Below, one piece after another: positions 35,054 through 47,792 of a DNA stretch of 64,000 nucleotides. The notes under the pieces were generated by a model, which saw only the letters and a program-made list of their open reading frames with translations, was not told the DNA's origin and ran no database searches. The DNA is from Camarhynchus parvulus (lineage: Eukaryota; Chordata; Aves; Passeriformes; Thraupidae), in contig NC_044577.1 of the NCBI RefSeq assembly GCF_901933205.1, positions 1,364,001 through 1,428,000 of the forward strand, in the 5' to 3' direction. Numbering within the stretch: the stretch's first letter is position 1; each line of letters opens with the position of its first letter. Both the position numbers and the translations under genes were made by a program.

Positions 35054-38000
35054 AAATTGTTTGTCATGTCTGGTGTATGGAAAACAGAAAAGCAAACTTT
35101 GCTGTGAGCATGGGGGCGTGTGCAAGAGCTGAAGTTGTTGCTCGAGGTTTAGCCCTGCAGGTGTTTCCCTGTAGCTTAAACCAAGCCTCTGCTGCATCAA
35201 CAAAGGGCAGCAAACAGCCAAAGCAGTGAATAAAAAGTGCTGATTCTGTGTAATGGCTGAATTACATTTATCAGATGATAATAATGGGAAAACCTTTTAA
35301 AGAGTGCTGAGGAGTTAATGCCGTTGGGTTGGCTGATGCCGTCACGTTCTGATGATCAGCTATAAAATAATTCCAGCAAGGAGGAATCGGCTTCCTTAAC
35401 TGATAACTCATAAATAATGCTAGAGGAAATCACTACCTCCTACCTGGGAAGGTTTACTGAAGTAACAGATATAACTGAAAAAGTGTGTGGAGTGTTTAAC
35501 CCTAGATAATTATCTATAGTTGTAAAACTGAATAAAATCTTCTGTGGTTGATCATGACTGCTTTAAAAACATTAAGTAACACTCTCATCATGTAACACTT
35601 GCTGAAGAGTTCAGAATTAACCAAATGGTGATAATTGAAGACTAAAGTGAAAAGACAGCATTTTGAACACGTTTTCTGCTAGAAATAAGTAGTAGCTCTG
35701 AGTCAATAAAACTCCTTACATGGCTCTTATACTACAGAAACTAAAAACCAGACTTGAACCAATAACACTTGGATAAGTAGAAACTGAATAGAGGAACAAG
35801 GCTAAAGAACTGATTGAATTCACTTTCCTCTGTAGGTTGGTGTATTAAGTTTCATATAATTTAATTTAACAAATGTAAAGCTATTATGGGTGTCTTGTAC
35901 AAAGGATGGAGGGTAATGAGAGTATTTGTTGGCTTGTATATTTTTTTAAAAATACTGTAAAAGGAGATTACAATCAGAGTTCTGTTGAATAAAGTTGGTT
36001 ACATTGAAAAGAATCTGTGGGGCATTTGTAATCTGAGGAGTAAATAGACAGAAGGCAAAGTTCTGTGGGATACTTTTATTAATTTTTCTGACTTAAACAG
36101 CTAGGTATCTTATAGCCTATCTGCTATTGTAAATAACTGAGGTCCAATTTTACTTCCTTGCTGCCTATTACAGAACTAGTTATGGTACAATGCATACACT
36201 TTATTTCAGCTGAAATCTGCATGAGCACCATTCTGAGAGTAGATGGAGAAAGGAATAAAAGAAGGGACCTACACAAGGGATTTTTGTAAGGAATAAGAGA
36301 ATATGGTTTCTGCTTCAGGTTGTATTGTGCCTCTCCAATGTGTTGCAGATTATGTTTCTGATCCTCTCTGTTCTGTTTTAAACCATCTGAGGTGTGTGTT
36401 GGTTAAAACCAGAAAGATGGAAGGCGCAGTGATCAAGGTCTCTCTGTGAAGGAAGGTACAACTGAAGAAAGGTGTGAATCATGACAAGATTCATCTTGAT
36501 CTGGATTTTATAGCCAGACCAGTCAGTGGTGAATGTTAATGGAATATCCCTGCTGCAGTGGGGGTAGACTGGCTGATCCACAGCAAGCCTCAGTCATCCT
36601 GGCTTCACATCCCTTCTTCAGTTTGCTGTTCATAAAACTGGAAGTCCCAATCCTGGCTTGCCCTTCTGTGCTTTGGAAATTTGAGGCTTTGCAGATACCA
36701 GTAGCTGTTTCCAGTGAGAAAGAGGCTTTAATTACTTGAACAAAACTTGACTGACATCTGAACAAGATGTATCTGCTGAGGGCTTACAGCCAAGTGTGGA
36801 TTTGTACTTAGGTGGATGTAATTGCATGGACTTTGTACTGGATTGTTTGACAGATTAAATTTCTATGATAGTGGGAGATAACAGGAGGTCACAGTCCAAG
36901 AATAAGGTTCTGAAGTGTATGTATTCACAGCTGGGGTGCTAATCTGATTAATTGAAAGCTGATTCAATTCATAATAAATTCATGTTGTTGGATCCAAGAG
37001 TGTCAGTGCCAATTGTCAATGCCAGTTATGTGTGAGGTCTGTGCATTGAGAATGGTCTTTTGCACCTGTGCTGGGAAAATCTGAGCAGGGTCTCCACTTG
37101 GTAGCATCTAAAGCCTGAAGTAAGCACAGCTGGCATGCAAGGTTATGCTAAAAAAGGGTTTGTTTGGGTTCTTTTACCCTGGTTATCAGGCTGAGAACCA
37201 CATTGATATCGGGCAGCCTTTCACTGTCAGATACAGAGTGCAATTTAAATCTGTCTGGCTATGGCATTAAGGAAATAGGAGGAAATAGATGTGGTCAGTG
37301 GTGCTGGATATCAGCACACAGGCTCTGATAGCAGCTGGTGTTCTATTTTTAGAAGCCCTGAGGAGCAGAGATCCCAAAGTGTTGATTTGCTGCCTCTTAG
37401 GTCAGTGCATGGGAGAGCTGGGCCTGGCACGGGGCAGCCGCAGCCTCTTCCTGCAGTGCCAGCCCCGTGCTGCAAACGGGGGCACCTGGGAGCTCTGCTC
37501 TTATGTAAGAGCAGGAAATGATTGCCTGGGATGATGCAAAAGGAGCTGGGGAGCTCTGGGTGGCTGAAGGTGGCACCTCAGAGAGCTCTGTCCTTCCCTG
37601 ACCGAAGCCTTGGAGATGTGTTTCAATCAGCATAGGTGCATCTAAGCAGTGCACAGGCTGATTTCTGCAATTGCTGCTTTGGAAAGGATGTTATTTGCTG
37701 CAAAGGAACTGGAAGAAGATGGCATTTCGAATATAGGTATGATGTTTTTCAGCTTTCAGTCTAGTTTCTGTTCTGGAATAATGTCTTTGAGCAGGTTTCC
37801 TATTTAGAAACAGACTGATTTTTAAGTAATGCACTAATGAAGGATTGCTTGGAACACAAACAAGTTGATCTTGCCAGAATTACTCAGGCAGGTACCTTGC
37901 TGCTGGATCTGATGAAAATTCAGTACTCTCTGTAGGTATTCAGCTCGTGTCACGTGACAGGGAGATGTGTTTGGTGGAGAGAAATTTAATTTAAGAAAGC

Positions 38001-39474
38001 CCATTAAGTGGATTGTGGGGTAGATGCAGTAATTCAATAAGCTGAAGTGATTCATATGCATTCCTAATAATCTTCAAGAGGCTGTTTTTGCATTGCAGGT
38101 AATTTTGTATTTGTACTTAAGGTTTTTGCTTGTGCAAGTGGTAACCTGGAGATGTGGCTGATAGCAGAGGCTTTCTGAAAATCAGGGAGATGTAACAATT
38201 GCTTTAGGTTGTGCAGAAAGCAGTAAGGTTCTGTGAAGTCTTCTGAAAGCCTGGATAAGCAAATGGTGTTACAGTTAGAGAGAAGCTCTGCAATGAAAAC
38301 CCTGGAGGAACAGACTAATTTGTATTGAAAACATCTGAAGAAAGGTAATGATCTGTACAAGTGGAATGTTTGGAAACAGTTAATTGAATTAATTAATGTG
38401 TCCTCTTTGCTCATCTGAGAAAAGCTTTTAGAAAGGACTGCAGACATCTGCAGTGCTTTTTAATATTTGATGGGCTTCTACAATTCTCCTTACAGAAAAT
38501 TCATGACCTGCTCTATTTCTGTGAGGCTGCTTCAGTGAAATCATGATGGAGATAAGTCAGATGGATTCCTTATCTTCCTGTTGAGACGCCAGATCTTCTG
38601 CTGCAGCCTTACTTAGTGTTTTCTTCTTGTGTTTGTGAGCTCTCCACCAATAGTTAATTTTTAGGGACCTGAAACTGAATTACTTGCCCAGGATGCTGCT
38701 TCAGCTGGTGTCTGGAATGAGTGCTCTGGTCAGGCAGAGCTTCACTGCCTGCTGCTGTTAGGATTCTTATTGCAAAGATATTGTGAGGGTTTAGCACAAA
38801 CCTGAGTAGCAGCTCAGCATGACTTGTGTACAGAGAAAATGCAGTGCTAATAGATGCAACAGAATGAATGCTGAATGTAGCAGGCTTCAAAACATGATGC
38901 TTTGTCTGAGAAAGTTGTGGAAACCTGAACTCCTGTCAGTCTGTGGGGCCTGTAATCCTCCTCACTGGTGTGCTTCCCTTGGCTTTCCTTACTCTCTGGC
39001 AAAGGAAACCTCACTGACATTTGATTTCTCCTCCTCACGTTGAAAACTTCCAGAGAAGTTCCCTGAAGGCATTTTTTTGTGATAATGATTGGCTAAAGGA
39101 AAAGAGAATTTTTTCCTTTTTTTTTTGCTGAGTGAGAAAAATAAGAAGTTTACACAGTAAACCCCCCATTTCTCAAAGCTGTTTACTTTCTTTCAAACCC
39201 TTCTTAGAGATATCTTGTGTATACCATAGCCACAAGATGGAATCAAGTTTTAGTTGTGGGGAATGTGAAGTTTTGGCATTTCACATGACTGTGATACTCA
39301 CAATTTTAGACTGCCCAGAATCTTGCTAGCCTGAATTCTGTAGCTGATGAAGTCAGTTTTCCAGTCCTTGACCATAGTCTGTTATGGAGGAGGTTAAAAA
39401 TTGGTTGTTTCTCATCAGGCCAAGGTTTGGAAATGTCAGTTGAGTGTTACTGGAGTGGTTCAGGTACAGGCATT
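35054..39474 (+). other. Intron 1 sequence, no transposon seen
   Basis: AT-rich, unique-looking sequence without repeats of note. A T-rich tract lies at 39111-39126. No supported gene. Confidence 0.55.
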
Positions 39475-39857
39475 TATGGAATCATTGCAGAATCCTTCAC
39501 TGGTTTGGGATGGAAGTGGCCTTTGAACATCATCCAGTTCCATCCCTGCCAGGCAGGGACACCTTCCACTATCCCAGGGTGCTCCAAACCCCAATGTCCA
39601 GTTTGGCCTTGGGCACTGCCAGGGATCCAGGGGCAGCCCCAGCTGCTCTGGGCAGTGCCAGGGCCTGCCCACCCTCCCAGGGAACAATTCCTAATTCCCA
39701 ATCTCCCATCCATCCCTGCCCTCTGGCAGTGGGAGCCATTCCCTGTGTCCTGTCCCTCCATGCCTTGTCCCCAGTCCCTCTCCAGCTCTCCTGGAGCCCT
39801 TTAGGCATTGAGAGGGGCTCTGAGCTCTCCCTGGAGCCTTCTTTTCCCCAGGTTTAA
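39475..39857 (-). mobile_element. CR1 3' end, about 380 bp
   Basis: On the plus strand it begins with the reversed tail (tggaatcattgcagaatcct), then atccagttccatccctgcca, caccttccactatcccaggg, gtccagtttggccttgggca and ggaacaattcctaattccca, reaching further into the element than most copies here. It lies antisense to AGAP1 and its main block pairs with the plus-strand copies at 34836 and 62766. Confidence 0.9.
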
Positions 39858-40228
39858 GACACCTGTTCGAAAATAAATCCTTGAAATCTGAGTGTATGGA
39901 TTCATGGCACAGCTGTAACGGTAGCAGGTTCTCCCCCTAGTAGAGCCAAAGTGAGCACATGGAGTGCATCACAATCTGGGAAATGTGTTTTTTAGGGGGT
40001 GGGAGTTTGGGAGGGTTTAGCAGGTTAAATAAAAAGAATTAAATAATTCTTTTTAGCAGAGTTTCAGTATTTGCACTGAAGAGTTCAAGTGCCTGATATT
40101 ACTTGTGTGCTATAAGCAGCTCAGAGTTACTTTAATATCCTTATATTTTATCTTCAGGTAGTTAAAAAATAGCAAAATGAAACTTTTGGCTGGCAGAACT
40201 CAGAGTGCTGTGGTTTCACTCTTCCTGA

Positions 40229-40345
40229 GCATGGAATCATTAAGGTTCAAAAGGGCTCCAGGATCATCAAGTTCAGCCTTCGGCCAGTCGCCACCTTGTC
40301 AAGGAGACCAGAACCTGAGTGCCCCATCCAGAGACAATCCTGCAG
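40229..40345 (-). mobile_element. CR1 3'-end fragment, diverged
   Basis: It opens catggaatcattaaggttca, then gggctccaggatcatcaagt and tcagccttcggccagtcgcc. This is the reverse of the CR1 type ending acttgatgatc...aatgattccatg. It resembles the start of the copy at 54362. Confidence 0.72.
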
Positions 40346-40995
40346 TGACATTAATTTGAGCTTCTTTTCAGAAACATTTTCTATGGAGAACATCTGAAAA
40401 CATAATGGCAGCAGTTAAGACTCAGTTAATGCCTGCTGATGGATTTGAATGTTAAATTAGGGGATAATAATGAAAATGTGATGTGACAGAAAGTTTGTCA
40501 TTAATGATGAATAAACTTCATATGTATAAAACAAAAATTGATGCCTGTGCTTTTAAGGATCTCAACTTCAGGTTTTTTCCTTTAGGGAGTATCCACATTA
40601 AGAAATGCCTTTTTTTGGGAGCTCAGAGGTATTGTAAGCCTCAGGCATATTGTTGTTATCCCAGGAGCAACAGGTACAAGTAAATGCAAAGGTGGTGATA
40701 ATGAGCAGTGCTCCTTGTCTGCTGAGGGAACTGATAATACACAGAATTCATGACTTTGCTTCAAGCAGTCTCTTTGGGAAGACAAAAATATGGAAACCTC
40801 TTAAAAACCCCCAATGTAGTAGCAACAAAAAACAGCAGCACAAAACCTGCTACATAAATCCCTACATAAATCCCATCCCCAAACTGTTCCATTTTCTGCT
40901 TTTGGAATTAAGCATTAATTAACTTCTGCCCAATATGAACTCATCTGAGCTTGGTGCCTGTCAAAAGAACATGCTAATTGTATAATGTTAATAAC

Positions 40996-41009
40996 AAAAA
41001 AAAAAAAAA
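40996..41009 (+). repeat. A14 homopolymer
   Basis: A simple run of 14 A bases, with no associated retrocopy recognised. Confidence 0.85.
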
Positions 41010-41399
41010 CAGGCTCTTGGTAAATATAAATACATGCTGGTGGTATTTACTGTATTTGGAACTGCAGCTAATACAATCCAGTGTCAGCTTTTATTAAAAA
41101 TGAGAAATGAGGCTCCTGTAGGATTTTCCTGATGCTCACCAGCCTCTTGTCAATTGAACTCTTGGCAGTATCAGGGCCTGCTTGGATCTTGCATCCTGGA
41201 GATCCTGGTGGTGACCAAGTTCAACCATATGGTTCGCTGGATAGCAGGGAATTCTCTTAACTTTCAGAATTTGAGGTGCTAGGAAAGGAAATAAGAGTTT
41301 TTTAGAGTGGGTTTTAAAAATTTGTCCTTTCATATCTAAGTGATAAGTCCTTCTCAAGCCAGGATTTAACAGAGGCAGATTTAACATGAGATCTTAAAT

Positions 41400-41527
41400 T
41401 GTGGCTGCCCTGAAGTGTTCCAGGCCAGATCGGATGGGGCTTGGAGCAGCCTGGGAGAGTAGAAGGAGGTGGAACTGGATGAGCTTTAAGGTCCCTTCCA
41501 ACCCAAAGCAGTCTGAGATTCTGTAAG
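41400..41527 (+). mobile_element. CR1 3' end
   Basis: It contains gatggggcttggagcagcct, gggagagtagaaggaggtgg, aactggatgagctttaaggt, cccttccaacccaaagcagt and a degenerate attctg end. Confidence 0.88.
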
Positions 41528-44500
41528 TAGCAGTTACAAATGAATTTGAGGTTCTTATGAAGTCTTCTGTACCAAAGTAATATTGTCAAGCTGCTAAAAG
41601 CATCCTGACTCTGGAAATGGAAAAGAGAAATTTGGATAAGTTTCTGAAGGCCCAGGCTATGCAGAATAAATGGAGCATTTCAGTTTTGCGGGGACTTCTG
41701 TGGTTAATTTAAAGTGCTCAGGTGCTGGGAACTGTGCAGTGAACTAAAGAAAGAGGAGGGGGTCTGCAATCAGGCAAAGAACCTTCCAGTTCATCAAGGT
41801 GTTTTTAATAAACATGCTTAATCTCTAAAAAAAAAAAAAAAATCATATTGTTTGTGTGAATAGAAATGAAACATTGCACTAAGGACAGAGCAAGATTGTT
41901 TTACTGTGATTAGCAATATTCATAATCTTAAAATATTGGAAAGTAATTGCTGGAATGATGGATGCTTTTTTTAACCAGACAATATTAATGTGACTATATT
42001 TATATGTCTATTGGAGAACAGAGCAGCAAGATAAATTCTGTGGGCAGATCATTCTTGATCAGTGGGTTGTACCTGTGCAGAGGAGATGCAGATGTTGCTC
42101 ATGATCTCTGAAGGTGAAATATTGCTTCCCATCCTGCATCCTCTCTTCCATGAGGAAGCATTATGTTGGTTTGAGTAGCTTTGCCTAAGCAGTATTTACC
42201 ACTGCCTCCATCAGGACCTCTTCTGATAACCTGTTAAAAAAGGGAACACTCGGGCTTGTTCTGGGCTTATTTTCAGTTATTTTGTGGAGTTTTGCCATTC
42301 CAGTATTATCAGCTATCACCATCTATAAATTGGGATATGGCAAAGTAATTAACATTCATAACTGGTGTATTAATAAAAGCAGAATTGGTTAGTACACGAG
42401 GAACTCAATACCAGTAATTCAGGTGACTTTTGGAAGCAGAAGGACGTTGAAGTGAGAGTTTGCTGTGATGTCAGTCCAGTGACATTCCAAAGATTACTGG
42501 CAAGTGAGGCTAAAATCTTCTTCCAGGAACCTGGTATTGAAGACTCATTTGCTAATGAGTATCCAGGGGTTTGGAATCCCTTAAACCTTTAATACTGGCT
42601 CTAGGCCTTGCAGGGTTTGGTTTGATGGGAAATACAATATTTTATTTTAAATGTAGTCAGTTTTCTCTAGTTGGAATAGGAGGTAAAATATGCAGAAGGG
42701 AAACAGCATAAATATGTGCTGTGTATATGGGAAGAAACAATCTGAATTATGATCATGTTAAAAGAGTGCTTTTTTGAGAAAATGGCAATGTTGGTACTTG
42801 AGTAGATGGATAAATGAAAACCAGCATACAATCCTGGCAGAGGAGTAAGAATACAAATGACTTTCAGCTTAATAAAAAGCCTCTATCAATATTGATGTCT
42901 GACTCAGTATAATACTCTCAGTATTTCTAGATCTGGTTATTTGATTATTGACAGGGATGAGTGCAGGAGAAGCCTGAAGAAGGAAGAGAATGGTGTGTGC
43001 TCTGTTGTCATGAAATATGTAACTGCAGAACTAATTACATATTTATTTTTTCACAATAAGAGAAATTAAAAGCTTTCTTATTAACAAGCACTTGTCCCAC
43101 CTCCTAAATTTTAAGTCTGTGTGAATATTTTGCTTAAAGCAGCTTCTGCACAGGAAGTGCAGTTCTGGGAAAACATCTGAGAGGGATCATGGACACACAA
43201 ACCAGAGCTGTTTGATCTTGGCTCAGGAGCTTTTTGGTTCATGATCTTTCATTCCCTTAAACAGCTGCCTAATTAGTCAGCCTTAAGGGCCAGTTTATCT
43301 GGACATACTGGAAAAAAATGTGACATTTCTTGTCCCAAACTCTTGGTATTCAGGAGTTAGTACAAAAGGGCAGTTTGGGTTCCTTATCCTCCTAGATTAC
43401 TGGGGAAAGATCAGCCTGGGACTGGATATTTAAACCACTGTTAGTAAATCAGTGTGGCCTTTCCACTTCTTCTGTGACTAATTTTTGCTCCTTTTTTTGC
43501 TTACTTTCCTGTTACAAAATTTTGACTTTTTTCCCCACACACATGAAGCTTACTTATGAAGTGAAATTTGATTATTTTTAAATTTCTTTATGTCATAGCT
43601 TGAAAGTATTTTATTGTATTTTAAAACTCAACACATCTATAAAACCATGGGGAATTTAAATTACATCAGCCTGACTTAAACAGTAAGTACTTAGTTCTCA
43701 TGGAAACTGGGCTTAAATCTTGAAGGATTCTGATTCAGAATGCCAAGCATCTTCATCCTTACACCCAAATCAATCCAAGTTGGGAATATTCTGTTTTCAG
43801 GCAGGGATTAGTGCTGGATGCCTTCAGGTGCTGGTTCCTCATGGGGTTCCTCACAGTCAGCACCAACCTGGACCAGGTAAAGTTAGAGCAGGTTTGATCA
43901 AGCACAGTATGAACAAACTCATAAACACAGGTTCATTCTCAAGTGTAAACTATGCCAGGATTGAGGAACAGCTAAAAATCAGACTTAGCAGCTATACACT
44001 TTTTAAAGATTACGTGAATGCGGCCTGTTGGCATCCGTGTAAGGAAAAACAAACCTCTCCGGTGAATCCCAGATTTAACTTTGATTGAGGGCATTCAGAT
44101 TCTTTCTTTGAAACTGTTTTTCCATGGTAACATTTCTCTCTCACTCCTCAAATTGAAATTTACTATTTAAAACCCAAAGGGTTTTTTTGCCATGTTTCTG
44201 CACGGTGTTTTTGTGGATGTTGCTCATTCTTGAAGAAGCATCACCATAGCAGCAGTCTCTTAGAGAATTTTGTGCCTCTGCTTGTGGATCAGTGAGCAGC
44301 ACTGTCTTGGATGGATCAGAGCATGTTTTGCTCACTGAATTTCAAAGAATAACTGAATCTGTGTTATTTATCATGAGATGAAAAGGTTTTGCATTTCCCT
44401 TAAGTGAATCATCACTTTGACTTTATTGTGAAAGTTAAGTAAGTTGCATGAAAAAAGGAACTGTGCACACTGTGTGTATTTTAGGAACACGGGTGGTAAA

Positions 44501-45251
44501 TAAAGAGTCAGAAATGCTTCAGAAAAGGTCTCATTTTTAAATTGACTGCATAAAATAATGCGAGTTGACAGTAGTGTGTCTGCAGAACAGTTTTGCTTGG
44601 GCTGAAGCATCATGATACTGCAGTGCTGATGGGAAAGTAATTCACTGCTTACAAAAATCTTCTGATCAAGTCGCTCAGTGGAGATCTTGGATCTGTAGAA
44701 AGAGGAAATGGAAATTTTATATCATGTTAGTGAGGAGCTTTGGGACAACCTGGTGGTTTTTGGTAAGACTAAGCATGTCGAGTACTCTGCAGCTGATGGA
44801 ATTGGTAGTGGTGTTACATACTATTTCAAATGTTGCCCTCTTCTGGTTGCTGACAACTGTGAGAGCTGGGGATGAGGAGCAGTACAGTAAATAACATAAA
44901 AAGGTCTGGGAAAAAGGAATGCATGCATTTTATTTTGCTTTAGAACAAATAGTTTTGATGAATATAAGGAAAATTTCCAGGCACATTTGAGGCTGCCACT
45001 TACTAAGGATTAATGTAGAGGGAGCAAGATTGTAGAGACAACCAGCCTTCATTAGTGTTAAAAATATGTTTTGATGTGCCTGAATTGTAGTGTGTCATTT
45101 ATTTTGTTGTTAACTTGTTTTGAAGAACTGGTTTGCAGAAGAACTATGGCTTTGTGCAGGAATCGAGGCTGGGAGTGTGATTGCCTTGAGATGTTTGTGC
45201 TAGCCCAGGAATTTTTTAAAATAGGAGCTGTTATTGCTTCTGTTACTCTTC
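41528..45251 (+). other. Intron 1 sequence, no transposon seen
   Basis: AT-rich sequence with an A16 run at 41827-41842. A 122-codon plus frame at 43720-44088 begins at TTG, has no motif I recognise, and is probably chance. Confidence 0.55.
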
Positions 45252-45387
45252 TGCCCCACTCCTGGAAGTGCCCAAGGCCAGGCTGGACAGGGCTTGGAAC
45301 ACCCTGGGATAGTGGAAGCTGTCCCTGCCATGGCATGAGTTGGGCTTTGAGGTCCCTTCCAAGCCAAACCACTCCAGGATTTTCTGA
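45252..45387 (+). mobile_element. CR1 3' end
   Basis: It contains ctggaagtgcccaaggccag, gctggacagggcttggaaca, gggatagtggaagctgtccc, aggtcccttccaagccaaac and a degenerate tail. Confidence 0.9.
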
Positions 45388-47597
45388 TTTTATGTCTAAT
45401 GTGCTACCAGGAAAGGCTCTGAAGTTTAATGGGAAATCACATTAATATTTTAAATGGACTCTTGGGCTGTGGCTCCTGCTGTTGATTTTCAACCCAAAGA
45501 TAAATTTTGTACACTGGTAGGGAGGAATAAATTCTAGACAACAGAAAAAAAAAGTGGTGCGAGGTCTACAAGTTGGCCTGTACCTTCAGGTGTTTTGGAA
45601 TTGAATTGTGTTCTTCCTTCTCACTTATTTCATTATCAGTATTTATGAAATTAGGGTTTTTAAAAACAATTAAGTATGAGCTGAGTCTGGAGGGGGTTTG
45701 TAAACCAGGAGCAGCTCTTGCCAGTAGATGGAGGTAATGAGATACAGAAGTAAAACTGGATTCTCTACTCCTTTGAAGATGGGATGAAAGCCAAGTGATG
45801 TGTAGGAAAAAGGAGAACCTGTAGTTTGTTTTTGCATTTTGTTGGACTTGCAGAAGAAATTAAGCCAGTTTAAAACAGGACTGGGACTCAAAATGCTGCT
45901 CTACAAGTGTTCCTGCATCAGGGGAATTTTCCTGTTTTTTCTCTATTTTCTGCACGGTTTGTGCAAGTAATTAGTATTCTTTCTATAAGGGTGTTTTGGG
46001 GCTCTTCTAACAGTATGAGTCACAATGAGAATTGATTCTCTCCCAGCAGTTTTCTAGTTTGCCTTTTGGTTTATAACATTTCACCCTGTTGTTTAAAATT
46101 AGATGAAGGAAGGAAGCTGGTTTAGCTGAATGCAGGCTCTGAGGGTGAGTGTCCGAGTTCTGTGGGGGTTTATCTTGTGGGACAAGACCCAGAGAGTTGT
46201 TTACAGTATAAAATCCTCCTGTTAACCTCAGAACCTAGAAGTTAAATCCCCTTTTTGATAGTTACATGTATTTAACCTCACAGAGGGTAGTAGTTGCAGC
46301 AGCATAGTGCTGCCTTTGCCTAGAGCAGTAGGACAGTTTTTAAAGTCAGTTGTGAGGATGCTTCCTATAAATTGTTTATATGTTGCCATTCCCACCTCCT
46401 CTATATCTAAAGAAATACTTGCAGTCCATCCTCTAAATGAAGAATTTTAAGTTGCATCATTTTGAGAGGGCCTTCAGAGGACAGTACAACAGCTTGATGC
46501 ACAATAACTTCCATGTGCTGCACTGCTGCCTTTGGGTTGGAAACCCTGAGATTATTCCACTCTCACCTTATCTTACTTCTTCACAGGATGAAACTGAAGC
46601 CTCTGAACCTCTCAGCTACTCACTTTAATTAGAAAATTGCCCAGAGGTGTCCAGAGTAATGGTATTAAATAAATACCTGTTGTGGGACTTGTGCTTCATG
46701 CTCAGCTCTTGCTTTGGAGAGAGAGCTCAGATCCCTGTGCTTCAACTTTGAAATCTCTTTCCATGGGAAGAGTTATGGGAGGTGTGGCTGACACTGAGAG
46801 TTCACAGGCCAAGGTTAAACAAAACCAAAACAGAAACCCAGAGCTGAGAGATTTCAGGCAGTACGAGAGCAGTTTGAACATTCCCAGCATGTTTTTGCTT
46901 AGTGAGATATGTATGACTGTGAGTTCAGAGGTTCTTTTTTTTAAAGGAAAAATGCCTAAGGAGATGCAATTTTTCTTAGCACTGTCACAAATTTTATAGG
47001 TGTTGGCACTAACTCTTTTTCCCTCATATGCAAAAGTAGAACTCTCCATAAATTGGCTGTCAGCTTTGTGGAAAGTTACCACTCATGGTGAACTGTTTTA
47101 TGACAATTATGCACTGTCCATAGAATAAATGAACTTAATATAAGCAATTTATGGGTCTGTATTTTTCCTTTCCTCCTGTTTTACAGCAGTGAGAATAACT
47201 GTGAGCTTTCTAGAAGCTTGTTTGTGCAGGACCATATGGAAAACAATGCCCTGGAAGGAGTGCTTGCTGATATGGAAATAGCACCTGGAGTCATTAGTTT
47301 GTGTGAGTAACCTTCCCAAAAGAGGTAATTCTGACTTTGGGATGTACTTCTGTGTGTGTCAGGGTGCTGGTAATGCACAAGTGCTATGGGGATGCTGTAC
47401 CAAGGATTTCTAGAGCAAATAAATGTACTGGGAGTTGAGAATGAGGCTGTCTGCCAGGCTGGGTTAAGGGTGAAAGAATGAATGTGTTAAAGAAGGGATT
47501 AAGGATTGGGTATGTGGAATTCTGATTGTGGATGTCTCAGGAATCTTCCCTGCTTAAAGATTTGTGAGTTGGCACTGAGGCAGCTGAATAATGCAAG
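45388..47597 (+). other. Intron 1 sequence, no element seen
   Basis: AT-rich, unique-looking sequence. Overlapping frames on opposite strands near 46680-47080 have no recognisable content. Confidence 0.55.
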
Positions 47598-47792
47598 GCT
47601 GAAGGGTGGTGGGCACTGCCCAGGCTCCCCAGGGAATGATCACAGTCCCAAGGGTGCCTGAGCTCCAGCAGGGTTGGGACAGCTCTGTGAGGCCCAGAGT
47701 GGCATTGTTGGGGTGTCCGTGCAGGGCCAGGAGTTGGACTGATGGTCCCTAGGGGTCCCTTCCCACTTGGGATATTCTGTCCTTCTGTGAAA
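47598..47792 (+). mobile_element. CR1 3' end, second subfamily
   Basis: It contains ggtgggcactgcccaggctc, cagggaatgatcacagtccc, gagctccagcagggttggga, gttggggtgtccgtgcaggg and the tail ttggactgatggtccc with attctgtccttctgtga. It shares its internal wording with 22326-22562. Confidence 0.88.
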
